64,000 nucleotides of DNA, taken from NCBI GenBank assembly GCA_025642065.1, contig JAODUP010000550.1, positions 303,501 through 367,500 on the forward strand, written 5' to 3'. This DNA comes from Paralvinella palmiformis (Eukaryota; Annelida; Polychaeta; Terebellida; Alvinellidae). Shown here in pieces: positions 11,791-26,394 of this stretch. The notes under the pieces are model-generated. The model had not been told where the DNA came from, ran no database searches, and worked only from the letters and a program-made list of their open reading frames with translations. Position numbers and translations under genes: made by a program. Each line of letters begins with the position of its first letter. The first letter of the stretch is position 1.

Positions 11791-14360
11791 ATACGTGGAT
11801 TGAAGAGAAACCAGACTTGGTTTTTATTTAGCTTTCAATGTAAAACCCATTAGTGAAACTCAAGTTGATTAAGGCATCCATTAAAATATTATTATTATTA
11901 TATTATGGTGTTACTATCATATTGAGAACATCAGTCAAATAATTTCATATGATACTCAAAACTCTGGTACAGAGCTTAGTAACACATGGTGTGTAGACTA
12001 TCAAAGTTGTTATTTTATGGTATCTCACGTGTACTGACAGCGCATGAACACGTCAGCTTCGTACCACGAACGCACAAGTGGGAGCACATCACAATCGTCT
12101 GGACTACTTTGTACACAATATAAAATCAAAGACTACTAAATCGTTTGATGGACGTTCTCAATACACGAACTGCAAGCCATCATGATAATATTGACCTAGA
12201 TCATCATGGTCAATGATGTGATGATCTCTTTAGAATGCCAAAATTGATGTTAACGTTTTGAAGAAACTTCCTAAAACATACCTTTTTTATTTGGCATTAA
12301 TGACTATAACCTAGTTCAATGTAATTTGTCAAACGTGTGTTGTCACCGTCTGTTTAATTACACCAAAGTATTTTATAAATTGTTCTTAATTATATTGTTA
12401 TATGTCCATCTTGATTGTTTTTGAGCAGTTATCACACACACACACACACACACAGTATATTTTGCCTATTATTATTACTATTACACTATAACCTTATACC
12501 ATAAATTTGGAAGATGTCTTTTTCTAAAGCATTTTCACACATGATCATTAACATTGTATGTGGCGTACAATGATCTAAATCCGATCTAGTATTATCAAGT
12601 CATTACTGTTTTATAGGGTTTTTTTTTTGTATTGTTACATTTACCAGTTGGAACATTGTATGTAATCCTTCTAATATTGCTATTATAAGTACAATGTAAT
12701 CATTCAGCTGACACATTCAGAATAAAACAGGGATGTGCAGGCTTAATAATTAGAATATGGCTTTGTGGTGCTGGAAAATCAACTTCCGCGTGATGTGGAT
12801 CACCTACAAATAAGTCAACATAGTGCTATGTGTGGTTTTTTTCCAAATAGTGCAAGGATGATTGTGGGGAAGATACACACACACACACACACACACACAC
12901 GTGCAGGGTTTTTAGCACTCCAGCAATGTCTAAAGTATTGACATAAGACTTTTATTAAATCCATCAGTACTAATTTGTTTATATTTATTTGTGTAACACA
13001 AAATTGACCAAAATGAACAAAACAATAAAATATTGAACAGTATTCAGATGTGTTATCCAGAGATGCCATTTTGTTGCGTCTTCAAAATTCACTTCAACGG
13101 AGCACCAAACATGAGACCACTGATTGGCATTTACCTCTTCAGTGGTTGAGTATCCTTACTGTCAGTGGTAGTCAGATTGTTAACAGAAATAACAACATAG
13201 CTCGACATAATATTGATAATTAGATTAGTCTTCTACCACAGTTTTAATATTGATCTTTTTTTACTGATATGATATTGTATAAAGCCTGAATATTATTGAT
13301 GCACCACTCAATAAATAACAACAAATAACATCCAACATTTTGATAGATAGTCATGCAAAAAGTTATGTAATCATCTACGAATAACAATTTCAATAAGTGT
13401 CGGTGCGAGATTATAAGTTATCAGCATCATCACAATCATAACAGTACAACGGACGTGTATAGATGATATCGTTTAATACAACAAATGAGCAGTTGTCACA
13501 GCTGTATCAGAAAATAGATATCCATATGAGCAACAGCTGTGACTTCAATGGAGCAGAGCAGTCAAACCACATCGTGTGTATAATTATGAAGCAAGGACTA
13601 GTCTCATCAATTGAAAACTGCACTGATAAATCTTAAGTAGACACGCTTCTGACTGTTGATACATTGTAATGCTAGACATGCCATGTGTGAGCTAAAACAT
13701 GTCTGCTACAGGCCACACACTGGTTTCATAAATGTTTTTATAGCATTTATGCTTTTCTAGAACGTGCAATATACCTATCAAACAGCATCAGTTGAACACT
13801 ACACGACAAAACTAGTTTGAACAAACAACATTTTGGGTTGTAACAGTATCTACACATTTATGACTTATAATATTGATAAATGCTACATAAAAAAGTACAT
13901 GCTATTTAATACAAAATTACTATTTTATATACATCTGTAAAATATGAAAGACCCGTTAATGTCATTGCATACTGTTACTATATCACGCAACAAAATATAC
14001 AGACATATCCACGTAGACGTTAGGTAAATGAATTAAAGTGCAGGCACTGTTCAAACTGACTTTAGTAACAAGAGTAACCATACAACATTAAAACAGACAC
14101 CAACATAAATACAAGATATACCAATATCAAATAAGATTGCCGTACCTTTTCACACTGTTATTGACCAGATAACGACACTTGAAAATAACAGTCAACAATA
14201 TGTTAAATTGCAGCTATCACTCTAACACCAATCAGATTTAAAGGTTTTGAATATAAGTATTCTACATCGTGCAAAAATATATACATGACACATCAGCCAA
14301 CTGACTAATCAAACAACAGAATGGTCACATCATCATCATCTGATGGTATGATTTTCTCTC
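11791..14360. other. 3' flank / 3' UTR region of the receptor gene
   Basis: No coding region recognised. (CA)n tracts lie at 12432-12454 and 12875-12900. The receptor transcript reads leftward into this region from its stop at 14361, so part of it must be 3' UTR. Its end cannot be fixed. Confidence 0.5.
12951..12989 (-). promoter_or_regulatory. Candidate polyadenylation signals (AATAAA x2)
   Basis: On the minus strand AATAAA occurs at 12989-12984 and 12956-12951, about 1.4 kb past the stop codon. They are the nearest exact hexamers I found. Several ATTAAA hexamers occur closer, so the choice is uncertain. Confidence 0.25.
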
Positions 14361-14609
14361 TCACAACTGTCCGGCAGTTGTCAGTAGTGGCATTGTAGGA
14401 CTGCTCAGCAGACCCTTACGCTGTTTTTGCTTTCGCTGTTCTGCCATCTGGTCTTTCAGCTCAGCCAGCTGTTGAGATAACGTCTGAACAAGCTGGTTAG
14501 TGGTTTCCAGCTGATGTTGGAGATTCCGTAGTTCATTCTGCTCTCCATCAGCCTCTTCTGCCGCTAAAGACATGGCTCTCATACGAGGAAACCAGTCAAG
14601 ATCTTTGTT
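14361..14609 (-). CDS. ITPR: ITPR last exon (C-terminal coiled coil, stop)
   Basis: 82 codons plus [23 protein letters not shown], then a heptad coiled coil ([37 protein letters not shown]), then a short tail ending TTAGQL. Matches the tetramerisation coil of IP3Rs. Confidence 0.98.
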   Translation of the reverse strand, partial: NKDLDWFPRMRAMSLAAEEADGEQNELRNLQHQLETTNQLVQTLSQQLAELKDQMAEQRKQKQRKGLLSSPTMPLLTTAGQL

Positions 14610-17600
14610 CTGTGTATGCAACAGAATAAAAACAGCTCATTACGTTTTTAGTTTAGAGCAACATAAAACATATGTCTCCTTCATTTTTGTTCACAATCAA
14701 ATACATTTCACAATGAAATTCTCACTTACCAAACAAAATTTTACTTATTTAATATCTTCTCCAAAACAAATTAATTTTATTGCCAACATTTTCTAAGATT
14801 ACTATAAAACTGATAATCTAATGCTAAACAACAAAGCCCATGAACAAGTGCTGTCATGGTTAATGTGTTTAAAAAACTAGGGTGAAAAACACAAAACCAA
14901 AATCGATGAACAAAATCATTCAATGACACTGTGTTTGTTCCACTTGGAGCACAGCATCAGCATAAGTCCTGTCCTTAAAAATAAATAAATAAGGGGGCTT
15001 AGTAAAACAAGTGGTAAGTAATTGGTGACGAGAACCAATTCTGCATAAAAAATCTACATGCCTCAAAATCTGATTGCTTGATTTGTTTAGCCTCGGCACT
15101 GGTCATGTCTCAGACAAGTGGCCGAAGGGCAACTTCCTGGGGAAATATCCAACAACCACGGGTATGAGCTAGATTCGAACATACAACGCAGAGGTTTGCA
15201 GTTCAATGCTTTAACCAAAGTGCTATCAAAGCACCTACATGCTTCACGTATAGATAGTACTAAACTTCATGATACTGAATTCAGTTTTATGACTCATAGT
15301 AGAGCACAAACAATCATTGACTCGTTTTGTTGATTCTCTTATCGCAGGATCCACTGAAGATGAGTGAATAGCAACAAATTAAAGATTTCCTAACCTTGAT
15401 CATCGCGTGGACATAGCTCTCTGGGCCAGTAAACTCAGTTGGATCCTTCACCCTCACTAACACTACGAAGTACAGATAATGCCACATGTTGTGTTCCTTT
15501 GTGCAGTGTTCCTCGAATGAGACAGTTTTATTGTCGAATGCAGATCTATCCAGTCCTTATGAATAGATGAAAAGATTACACAATGAATGATCAATATAGT
15601 GAATAGGTGTTGTCGAATTATTGTAATATTTATAAAGGCTTCTAGTTACAGGTACATAATTTTAATTGCGACTCAACGAGATGATAAATAAATTATAAAT
15701 GAATAAAAGAAGGATGACAAGTGTAATTTGCATGAATATAAACATTGTAACTAAATATTCGTTAGCCCTCAGCCCATAAAAGTAACTCGTCATCTGAAGT
15801 ACTGCGTTAATCATTAATCTTGTGGCAATTTCTCTTCTTCACAATTGCTTTCTAAAGTTGTTTTGTTGTTGCTGCTGTTTTTATGGCCATCTTTGTATAC
15901 ATGGTAGGTTAAATGGACCTAATGAACTTCAAAGATAATGAGATAAAACATCCTTCTCACTTAGCCTTGCTGGGATTTGAACCAAGGTGTTATATATATG
16001 TGGCCAACTGTACAATCAGGTATGGGATGGAGGTATCTCTGTTTTTTAAAGATTGACATGCTTCATTTATTAAACAATAACATCAATTATCTTATTTGGT
16101 ACTGAGGTTCTATTGATAACAGATCTTTGTAATTCGCTACAATAGGCAACTCAGTTTCCCCAGGAGTATTCAGGAATTTTAGCATAAAACTTCCTTACAC
16201 AGACATTTATATGGCCTAATCCTCTAACCTTAGCACAACAGGATGTTTATTCCTGGATGAAGTCTTGCCCACTCTACTGACTGAGGCACTGCAACCCGAC
16301 TGCGGCAACATAAAGATCATTCGAGGTTAACTGAAAGTCACCATTTTTACAGCCTTACCACAAATAAAACAGGTGTTCTTCAGGATCTCTTCCTTTTGTT
16401 GCTTCTCGCTCCTCAGGTCGGCAAACGTGTCGATGATGACACCAAAGATCAGGTTCAGAATGATGATGATAAGAATGAAGTAGAACAACAAGTCATAGAT
16501 GACACGAGCAATAAACAATGGCTCCTGGAAGAAAAGAACAAAACAAAAACAACAATAAACAATGGCTCCTGGAAGAAAAACACCCCTAAAACAACAATAA
16601 ACAATGGTTCCTGGAAGAAAAGAAAAAAACATTATAAAATGGCCACCCACAAAACAATTATATGAAAGAACATTCTTCTGTAGAATCCACTCATTGACCT
16701 CTATAATAAATACTGATAAACAACGCTCGGGTCTACATACAGAGGCACTTGGTTTGCGTAAGACATCTCCTATGCCTCCACCATTTCTCAGCCCTTCATT
16801 AAGTGTTGTTATAATGCACATTATCAACGAGTCGCAGTGGCGTTCTTTGTCTGCATCACTTGTCTGTTCTATGGCCTTCATAACTGTTAGGAATACATTT
16901 AGACAGTGGATATGTATAGATATGTACACACCATATATGAGTGATGATGTACATTTTTTAAATATAGGCCAAGTTTAGATTGTGGTATGGGGGAGGGGGT
17001 AAAAGGTATGTCTGGCCAGAAGTAATAACTGGTTTCTTGAACAACAATATTTTTAGATGTTACTGATTGCAATTAAGTGTTCACACATCAATGGTGTCTA
17101 TTTACAGATATGTTTAAAAACATCTTTATATGATGATGATGACTGATGTTTTATGGCCACTTTTGTACACATGGTAGGCTAAATGGGCTGAGTGACCTCC
17201 AAAGGTAATGAAGCGAAGTCAAAGATGAAATGTCCTTCAGATATGCCCACGCCGAGATTCGAACTCAGGTGGTAGTGATCTGTGGTCCAATGTGCTACCA
17301 ACTAGACCACGGAGGCACCCCGGTTCTTTATACAAAAACATGTTAAAGGGTGCTCTATTAAATATACATTATTGTTATTATTAAAAGTAGCAATGTTTTC
17401 TAATTATGATAACTAGGAAGGACTTCACCAGAAAGGTCATAAACTACAATATTATTGTTAATGTGGTAAAATTTGGTGTTTTTAAAAACTTGTTGAAATT
17501 ATATCAAAGCATCTGACCAAAACTAAATAGCTGAGGTTACGGCCTGGCTAGCTAAGCAGTTGTCAAATATCTAAATGAATAACATTAGTTGCTATACATA

Positions 17601-20600
17601 TTACAAATGAACTGACCTATTCACAATTTGGTCAAAAGACCAGAAAACATCGCTTAGGTGACCTGAAGTTTGACAGTTGTATTTTTGTCAATAAAGCTCA
17701 AAAGTGTCTTCTAAGTAAATAAACAACATATTTATATTTGTATTCTGTACGAATGACTTTTATTCTAAACAAATGACTTTAATTTGTATGTTAAACGCCA
17801 GCCTGTATACTGATTAAAACAATTCTAACCACTTGCATAATTTTTGACAGATTTATGTAGTATCAATAGTTGTAATAGAGATTATAATTTCAATTTTGCA
17901 TCCTCTAATCCTCTAAAAAGAGAACCACCGAAAAATATTTTATTAAAACAATTATATCACTCGTACTATTGTCATACATAATTGATTAATGAAAGCAACA
18001 TTTATATTGATAATATATCATATACAAGTTTAAAATTACATATCTGACCTGAAGGTAAAGGATGAGTATACAAGAAATAAATGTCTGAAGTTTTCCATCT
18101 CAAAATTCCATCACATTTCAGGCAAAGTGCCTGACGAGGATGATGATGATGATGATTGATGTTTTACAGCCACTTTTGTGCAAATGGTAGGCAAAATGGG
18201 CCGAGCGACCTCCAAAGGTAATGAAGCAAATGAAAGATGAAACAACCGTCAGATATGCCCACACGCTGAGATCCGAACACGGGTGGTAGTGATCTGTGAT
18301 CCAACATGCTACAGCTAGACCATGGGGCCACCCCTAGGCAAAGTGTCTGATAACATCTCATGGCAATATTAATGAAAGGTGTAAACACATGCTATTTATA
18401 TTCTTACTTCAACAATAAACACCCAATGTTTAACCATTTGCAGGATTTGTTTATGTCAGATGACCAAAGATTATGTCTTTAAAGACAAATTATATTAACC
18501 ATAACTATAATCATCCACAGTGTGGTAATACAGATAGATGGAAAGACTATGGTATGACTAACATGTTTCATTTTGTGTCTCATTCTTTTCCTGGATGTTT
18601 TCCTGTTTACTGAAGCATTCTTGTGAAGAACAGCTCCCATCTGGTCCTAAGTTACTGTTTCCACCGACTGCTGAACCAGCTGCAACTCCAGCTGCAACAC
18701 CAATTGTCATACCACCACCGGCTAATAAGTCGGCTGCAGCCTTTGTTACATCTGCAATTAAAAACAGCAGTAGATTAAAATAGAGCTTTGTTCAAAACAC
18801 CAAATGGAAATTTAATCATTAGTGAATGATTGAACTCGTATAACTCGATATTTAGGAACAAATGCAGAAAAAAAGGGACAATGTGTGTTTAATAAAGGAA
18901 CAAAACTAACTAAAAACCTCTAAGGTGCTTCACAGAGGTTCAACAAAAAAGACAAAACAAATATTAGCAGCAAAGAAAATAATACAAAAGCCATTCACTG
19001 ACATGTATATTACTTGATCATCAATCGACATAGGTTTGTTAGCAAGGTCATTAACCCCAATCCACAGCCAATAACAAACATAATTCTGAGCCACACACAC
19101 ACACACACACACAAACAAACAAACACATGCACACAAACAAATGTACACCACTAATATACAGAAACAGTCAGTACCAACCTGCATTGACAACAGGACTTAG
19201 CATCTCAATCTCGATAAGAAAATCATCTCGGAAGAATATAAAGCCAACAATTGAGAAGAGATAGATCAGGATTAGAGCTAATAATGCTGTGAGCAGGATT
19301 GAGCGGCCATTCTTTGTGGTAGAGCGGATTACATTCAACAATGTCTCCTCTCTGTAGATAATGTCCAATAACTGCCAGGAAAAAACATATCAGTTATATC
19401 ATTATGGTGAATCTTCAGTTCACTTTTCAAAGCGAAAGTTACATTAGCGATTATTGTAGATGTAGTTACTCATCTGCATAGCAGTAATCCACTGACAATT
19501 AAATAAAATCCAATAACATTTGTGGTCAATAAACTACGAGAAATAACATATAATGATGCCCGATGATGGGTTCAACTTCAGAGTATTAAACTTAATGTCA
19601 GGATGAACTATTCCACCCACAATATTTACACTTTAGTGAAACCATTAAATGTAACAACCTTCCTACTTTTGTTCTCTTAAGTATAAAACTAGTGATGACG
19701 TGCTGATGAACTCGTGATCAAGTTATGCAGTTACACTGTATAACTAATCACTGTATTGCAGGAATTTGGTGCAAGTTCTGTTTGTTAGGACCAAATTAAA
19801 TATAATAAGATTTACTATTAAGGCTAGCATTAATAAAAATAATACAGTAGGCCCCCGTTATAACATAGATGTTGGCGTCTGCAAGCTGTCAACCATGTTA
19901 AAGGTGGACCATGAAGCGAGACCAATCGTTGTCATGGTGGCAGGTGGGCAAAAATAGAGTCCATGTATTGAAAATTACATAGAACTGTCCATTTCATAAA
20001 TATTCCAAGTAATTGTTTCATCATTTGTTGACTTCCACAAAAATGTACATGTGAATTATAAACTGTGAAAAAGTCTTCAAATTATTTCAAAACATTTGAT
20101 TGGTCAGTGGCAGATTTCATGATCTCACGAATTGGGATCCAAGGTCTGACCATGTTATATCCAATTTAGTGTTATACTGGTTCGCATTATAATGGGAGCC
20201 CATTGTACTCTGGTAAAAAGCCAGCATTAGAAGTGCATACAAACCAAGAGACTGTAGAAGAATTCGTGTAAACAAAGTCCCAGCAGGCTGATGATTAGAT
20301 AGCCCATGTGGTAGACAAACTCGAAGTCTATCAATATCTGTCTTAATGGCTTTGTAAAAGTCCCTCTGTTACCCATTATACTCACAACGAATATTATACT
20401 TGTTATAACCTAGAGAGAAAAATATATAATTAAACAAATCAACATGATATTATCAATGTAGAGTGCTATTTTGAAGTACAGCTTTGAGGCAAATACTGGT
20501 ATTATGTCACACTACAAACAGATCTTCAGTAATGGGAAAAGTTATTGAAATAAAATCTTTTAGTTCATAGAAATACATTCATAAAAGTGAATACAATGCC

Positions 20601-20980
20601 GTGCCTATTAACTAAACATATCTGTGACGTTACAGATTTTTTAAACTGATATATTTGCAGCCCTGATAAACTCTACTGTGAAACCAAATACATGGATGTT
20701 TAAATTTAATTTGATAAATGGAAATCTGGAGAAAAAAGAAAATTTACACCCCATATATATCTCCCTGATATGATATGAATGAATACTCACATTCAGTGTG
20801 CCCAAGAGGAGCAGTGTATGTTGTAAACCAATTGAAAAGACAAATCTGAGAATGGTTGATGCTATCAGAGTACGCATACCAGTGTGTCTTGGTAAACAGA
20901 GAACAACAACTAGTGATATCAACAGTGCTAGCCAGATTAATGCTGATAAACGTGGATCAAGTTCTGTAACAGCATAAAGA

Positions 20981-21015
<35 letters not shown>

Positions 21016-24000
21016 GTGAATTCTGCAAATAAGAACTAAATTCACCTTTGTATCATGATATAAATAAACTGATGATATTTACGTAATTTATTACACTTAC
21101 AAGCTCCGCAGCTTATAGTAAAAGAGGCATTATAATTGAAATGGACCCTTCGAAAAAATAACAAACCTAATTAAGCTAAAGAAACTCATTCATTCTGAGT
21201 GAGAAAAACTCTATGACAATCACATCATATTATTATATTGATTTGACTAGAAATATTTCATCAATGTTTTGTTTACAAATTGCAACTTTTTCCTAACGAT
21301 AATTGACATAATACTTTACCCACCAATATTACTACCACTGAATGGATAAAATATGGCCACTATCAGGTTAATAAGTACAGCAAAGTTGAACAAAATCCCA
21401 CTCCACATAGACATATGGCTGCTTAACCAGAACAGGTAAGGATTGCCTGAAAATGACAATACATATCATAAACTGAGATGAAATTATGGATCTGAACAAT
21501 TTTCAGAACGACGTACATTTAGCGGAATAGTTTTTCATTACGTATGTTTATTATAAAAAATATGTATTTACCTCTGAGCTGTTTCTGCCACTTCATCTCG
21601 GCAAACAGATCCTCAACTTTATTGAAAAAGTCGAACACTTTACTGTTTTGATCATCCCTCTTAGTTGTGGTGTAAATCCGATCTTTGGTCTCCTTGGTCA
21701 GGTAAATACACACTTCGGGAATTGGAAACGTGATCTGTTCTAGAGACCGGTCACTGCGAACGATCTGCAGAATGAGATAAACCATAATATCAGTGTGTGC
21801 GTCCAAATTTAAAATATGTTAAGTTACTGTTAAACCCTACGGTGACAACACATAAGAACACCTAGTTATGTAGTATGATATGTGATATATTCCAATCAGC
21901 TTAGGTATTAGATTGAGTGTATTTTGTATGTGACTATATTACTAACATGTCTTTCTATTCATATACAAAGGTAGAGTTTAGTGCCTTGTCTTCATGAAAT
22001 CCTGGATACACAAACATATAATCTTGTAATGATATCTATATTTTCTAGAGAATATATTGAATTATTCTGGTATTAAATGTTCAGAGTTGAGATGCTTCCA
22101 CTCAGATTTAGATATTTTAAGGGATTAAGAACTTACAAAACAGAAGATACTAACAATATGGTGTACAAACAATAAAAACAATCACTTTCATTCTCATATT
22201 CAGTGAGATTATTATAAAAACGGTAACAATCACGATGTCACATTTATCATACATACTTGCAATGTGAACAGTGATTTCTATATCATCGCTAATCATCTGG
22301 AAATACTGGTAGTTAACAGCACGTGACTATCAACTATTATTACATAAAGACTGGCATGCTTGTGAGATCCAAATAACAGTTTGGTGAAAATGAATCTTAA
22401 TTTATCGAATAAGACTAGTAGACAGAGATGTGGTGATTTTGTTCCAACTATCGCTCACACAAACATGACTGATTGGAACTTCAATTAGGAAGTGTTATTA
22501 ATTCATTGTTTCACAGCACATCTGGAGGTACTGGTAGGTAACAGTGTGTGACTATCAGGTATTATTACATTAAGACTGGCATGTTTGTGAGATCCAAATA
22601 ACAGTTTAGTGAAAAGTATTTGTTATATATTCAATAATAATGGATTAGTAGGCAACGATGTGATGATTTTATTCCGACTCTGGCTCTTATTGGGTTGAAT
22701 CCTAGTGATGTGTGTCAAGGATGGCCAAAAACATCTTTCCTTCAGCTGGTAGGAAATATGACGCATGTATAAGTCGAGGTGCTCCTGAGAACTATTCGCG
22801 AGTATATACAGTACTATAAAAAATACAGGAGTTCGACGCCTTTAGACAGCTCAGTGAACATCATTTTTAAGTAATAATCAGAAATCATGCTTCGTTACTA
22901 TTTTCACCATTACCATTTTAGTTGTGCACACACTAAGAAGTATGTGATGCCGAAATGTATTTGCATGCGGATTGTATGACTTCATATGATTTAAAAAGTA
23001 TGAAAATTGGCAAATGTGCTTGGGTAGTTCGGCAAAAAGTGCCATGGCATTACATTCAGAAATCAGAGCTCATCCTTCCAAACAATTCTCCTAACTGACA
23101 TACTTATATTGTGTTTGTGATGTGTACATACCGTGGTCACTCTGATGCTAATATTCATAATACTTAGTTTATGTTTAGAGTATAGACCAAATAAATATTG
23201 ATAATGGTATGCAATCATCCCCATATCATAAATCAAACCTGGACTATATAACAATATTTTAACTGCAGAGAACCTAAGGCATTAACTGTAACCAAAATTT
23301 AATGAGAGAGCAGGAATTTGCAGTGAAATCATATTTTACAGCTATCTTCAGGTATTTATTATTTATGCTGTCATTCCTTGAAAAACACAGAATCTCCAAT
23401 TACTGTTCAAATACAATGCTTAATTCAAAAGGAACAAGACATGACAGAACAAAATTTAAAAGAAGGATTGATATATGACATTCAAACAACTGTGAATTAT
23501 TTTGTGTTCAATGAAACACATCAAATCCCTATTTTGTTTCCAAGTACAAAGTTCTGGAAAAATACAATCAAAACAAATAATTTTTGCTGTAATAATAATT
23601 CAAATTTAGAATTTAACAAATACAGATTTTAAAGTACAAATTTAAGAAATTTAAAGACAAATTTTCCAAAATTTCTAAATTGAAGTGAGCAATAACAGTT
23701 TTACTCATACAGGGTTCATACACATTTTGACATCTCAGATTCCAGAACTTTCCAGGACCTTCCAATGTCAAATTCAAGGACCTTTTCAATGAATTCACGA
23801 ACTTTCAACGCGCAAAGATACACCCATATTTCGGAAGAAGTGTAATGACTGAATTCCTGTACACTTCTGATTAGAAATATAGATCTATATGTCCAAATTC
23901 CAGGACTTTCAAGGACCTCCACAAAAATTCCAGGCCTGGAATCCAAATTTTCAAATTCCAGGACTTTCCAGGTTTTCAAGGACCTGTGCGAACCCTGTCA

Positions 24001-26353
24001 TAATTCCAGTTAAACATGATAAAAAAGAGAGGAAACCTTCAGAAGATTTATACATTATATAACTATAAGCCACATGCTTCATCAACAATGCTCACAATAA
24101 TTATGCTCAATATCTCAGCTGCTAACTTTACATAGGATTACGTCAATATAAAACTTCTATTCACATTACCTCAATCAGTGCTGTGTGTTTAGCATAATAC
24201 TCCAGTGCCATATCAATATTATTGTCTTGACCAGTTTTCAACAAATCACTCAATTCTTTGTTGTGTTTTGCTAACTGAAATTAGATCAAATAACATCAAA
24301 ACATCACGTTACAGTTTACTAACACATCAATGGTAAAACCATAGCCACACACACACACACACACACACACACGCCACACACGCCACACACACACACACAC
24401 ACACGCCACACACACACACCACACACACACACACGCCACACACACACACAATTTAGATAAGTACTTTATATTAAAAAAGCAAATTGCCATTTACATGTAT
24501 GCCAATATAATGCAAAACAGTTAATACTAACAGATCTACTGCTATATATTATTGCTAATTCCATGTACCTGATGAGCTAGAATATATATATTGTGTCCAA
24601 CATCCTTAGGAGTAGCCTGATCTTCACTGCCAAGGCTGTCATCTAATCCTTCACTGAGCTCATCATGTTGATGGTAAGCATGACATGTTACATCAATCTG
24701 AAACAACAATGTATTAAGTGTGGATGATGCACACATTGTTACACGCACACACACTGAGGCAGACATGCATACAGATGTAGGCACACATCTACCACACTGT
24801 AAGAGAGAGCAGAGAGTGGGAAAGAGAGGAGAGGAAGAGAACATAAAGTAGGGTTCATAATACATATTCACATAAAGTAGGGTTCACAACACATATTCAG
24901 TAGAATCTACTCTACAGCTAACTAAACACTACTATGTTATTATACTACAATTATGGGACACACAATACTAATAACTATTTAAGTGACACAGAGGAGACTT
25001 TTCATTTGATATAGAATCTTTCAGTATTAATACTATTCACTCAATCGTTTACCAGTTGTCTAGGACTCATGTTAAACATTATCCTCTCGGCATTTTCACT
25101 ATCGTGGCGACTCTCCATGATGGCCAGCAATAGCTTAGAGGCATTATTCTGTGGAGGAGAGGGAAATAATCATCAGTATGGCAATGAAGCTAGTAAGGTA
25201 GTCACCTCAAGTTATACTACTATGACAACGCAGTTATTACGACATAATAAGAAACATCCGAGTTCGTCATTTATTACACGTACCAAGAAACAGAAAACTT
25301 AGAAGCTGCTGTAACATTACCTTCAGTTCAAGAATGAGATCCATCCTGTGTTTCCCAAGAGGATTGATATCATTCAGAATTAGTGAGATAATTATGTCAA
25401 TCCCATTACTCTCATGTTTAGCTATGGCATTCTGAAAGACCAGAGAGAAACCATGCAGTTACTTAGATGATAATGATGATGAATGTCTTACGGCCACTTT
25501 TGTGCACATGGTAGGCTAAATGGGTCGAGCGACCTCCAAAGATAATGAAGCGAAGTCAAAGATGAAACACCCTTCAGATATGCCGATGCCGAGATTCGAA
25601 ACTCAGTTGGTAGTGATCTGTGGCCCAACGTGCTACCAATTAGACCACAGAGAAAATGATTCATAATGCTAATATATAACCTACTATGTGTGCATTACCT
25701 CTTTGTTTATTTATATTCTTACTGTTAGTAATCAAATATTGACAACTCATGACAACAAATTATATTATTAATTTTAACTGACATAACATAAGCTCAAACT
25801 ATCGACAAAGAACTTATTTAGCCGGAAACATTCAACCATAACAATTAAAAATATGGAGATCTTCAGGTATATGCCAACCTGGTTTTCATGACAAGGTCCC
25901 TGGCAGTATTCTGTTAAGCTAGCCAGTGTCTGATTAATTAATGCCACATTACTCTCATTGATGTAAAGTCCAAGCAGACCAAGTCCTCCGGTCGTACTAC
26001 CACATATACCCTCCAAAAACTGCAGTGTCTCACACACCAGGTTGTAATTATTTTTGTTGTTTTGTTGGCGCAAGAAATTCTGAAAACACAGACAATTTAT
26101 TTGATATATTATGCACAAAGCAGCTTCACAACAGCACACAAGTGCCAAAAGAAACGTTTCATAAAAGACATGTTCCATTCATAATGCACAAACTAACACA
26201 CTAACAGTAAGACACACACACACACACACAAAAACAATCAATTATAGATAAATCATATTATTTCACTTATTCTCTGATGTAAGAAAACATACTTTTAAGA
26301 AAACTTATTTTACTTAACTTTATATAAGACAAGGATTATTGACTTGTTTTGGT

Positions 26354-26394
<41 letters not shown>

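Noticed and set aside
9054..11831. Plus-strand ORFs at 9054, 10240, 10602, 10705 and 11433
   Set aside because: Antisense shadows of the minus-strand retrotransposon, whose frames carry recognisable domains.
16525..16740. Continuous minus-strand reading from exon 42 through to exon 43
   Set aside because: The reading exists ([14 protein letters not shown]) but comes from the duplicated acceptors. Splicing 16741 to 16524 restores the family sequence KPS...EPLF.
16396..16978. Plus-strand ORFs across the pore exons
   Set aside because: Antisense shadows of ITPR exons 42 and 43 and of the triplicated acceptor.
23613..23979. ORFs with repeated Lys-Val-Leu-Glu-Phe motifs
   Set aside because: They are translations of the ggactttccagg repeats in a TIR element and recur wherever it does.
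24296..24490. Cys/Val/Trp-rich ORF
   Set aside because: Translation of a (CA)n/(GT)n microsatellite.
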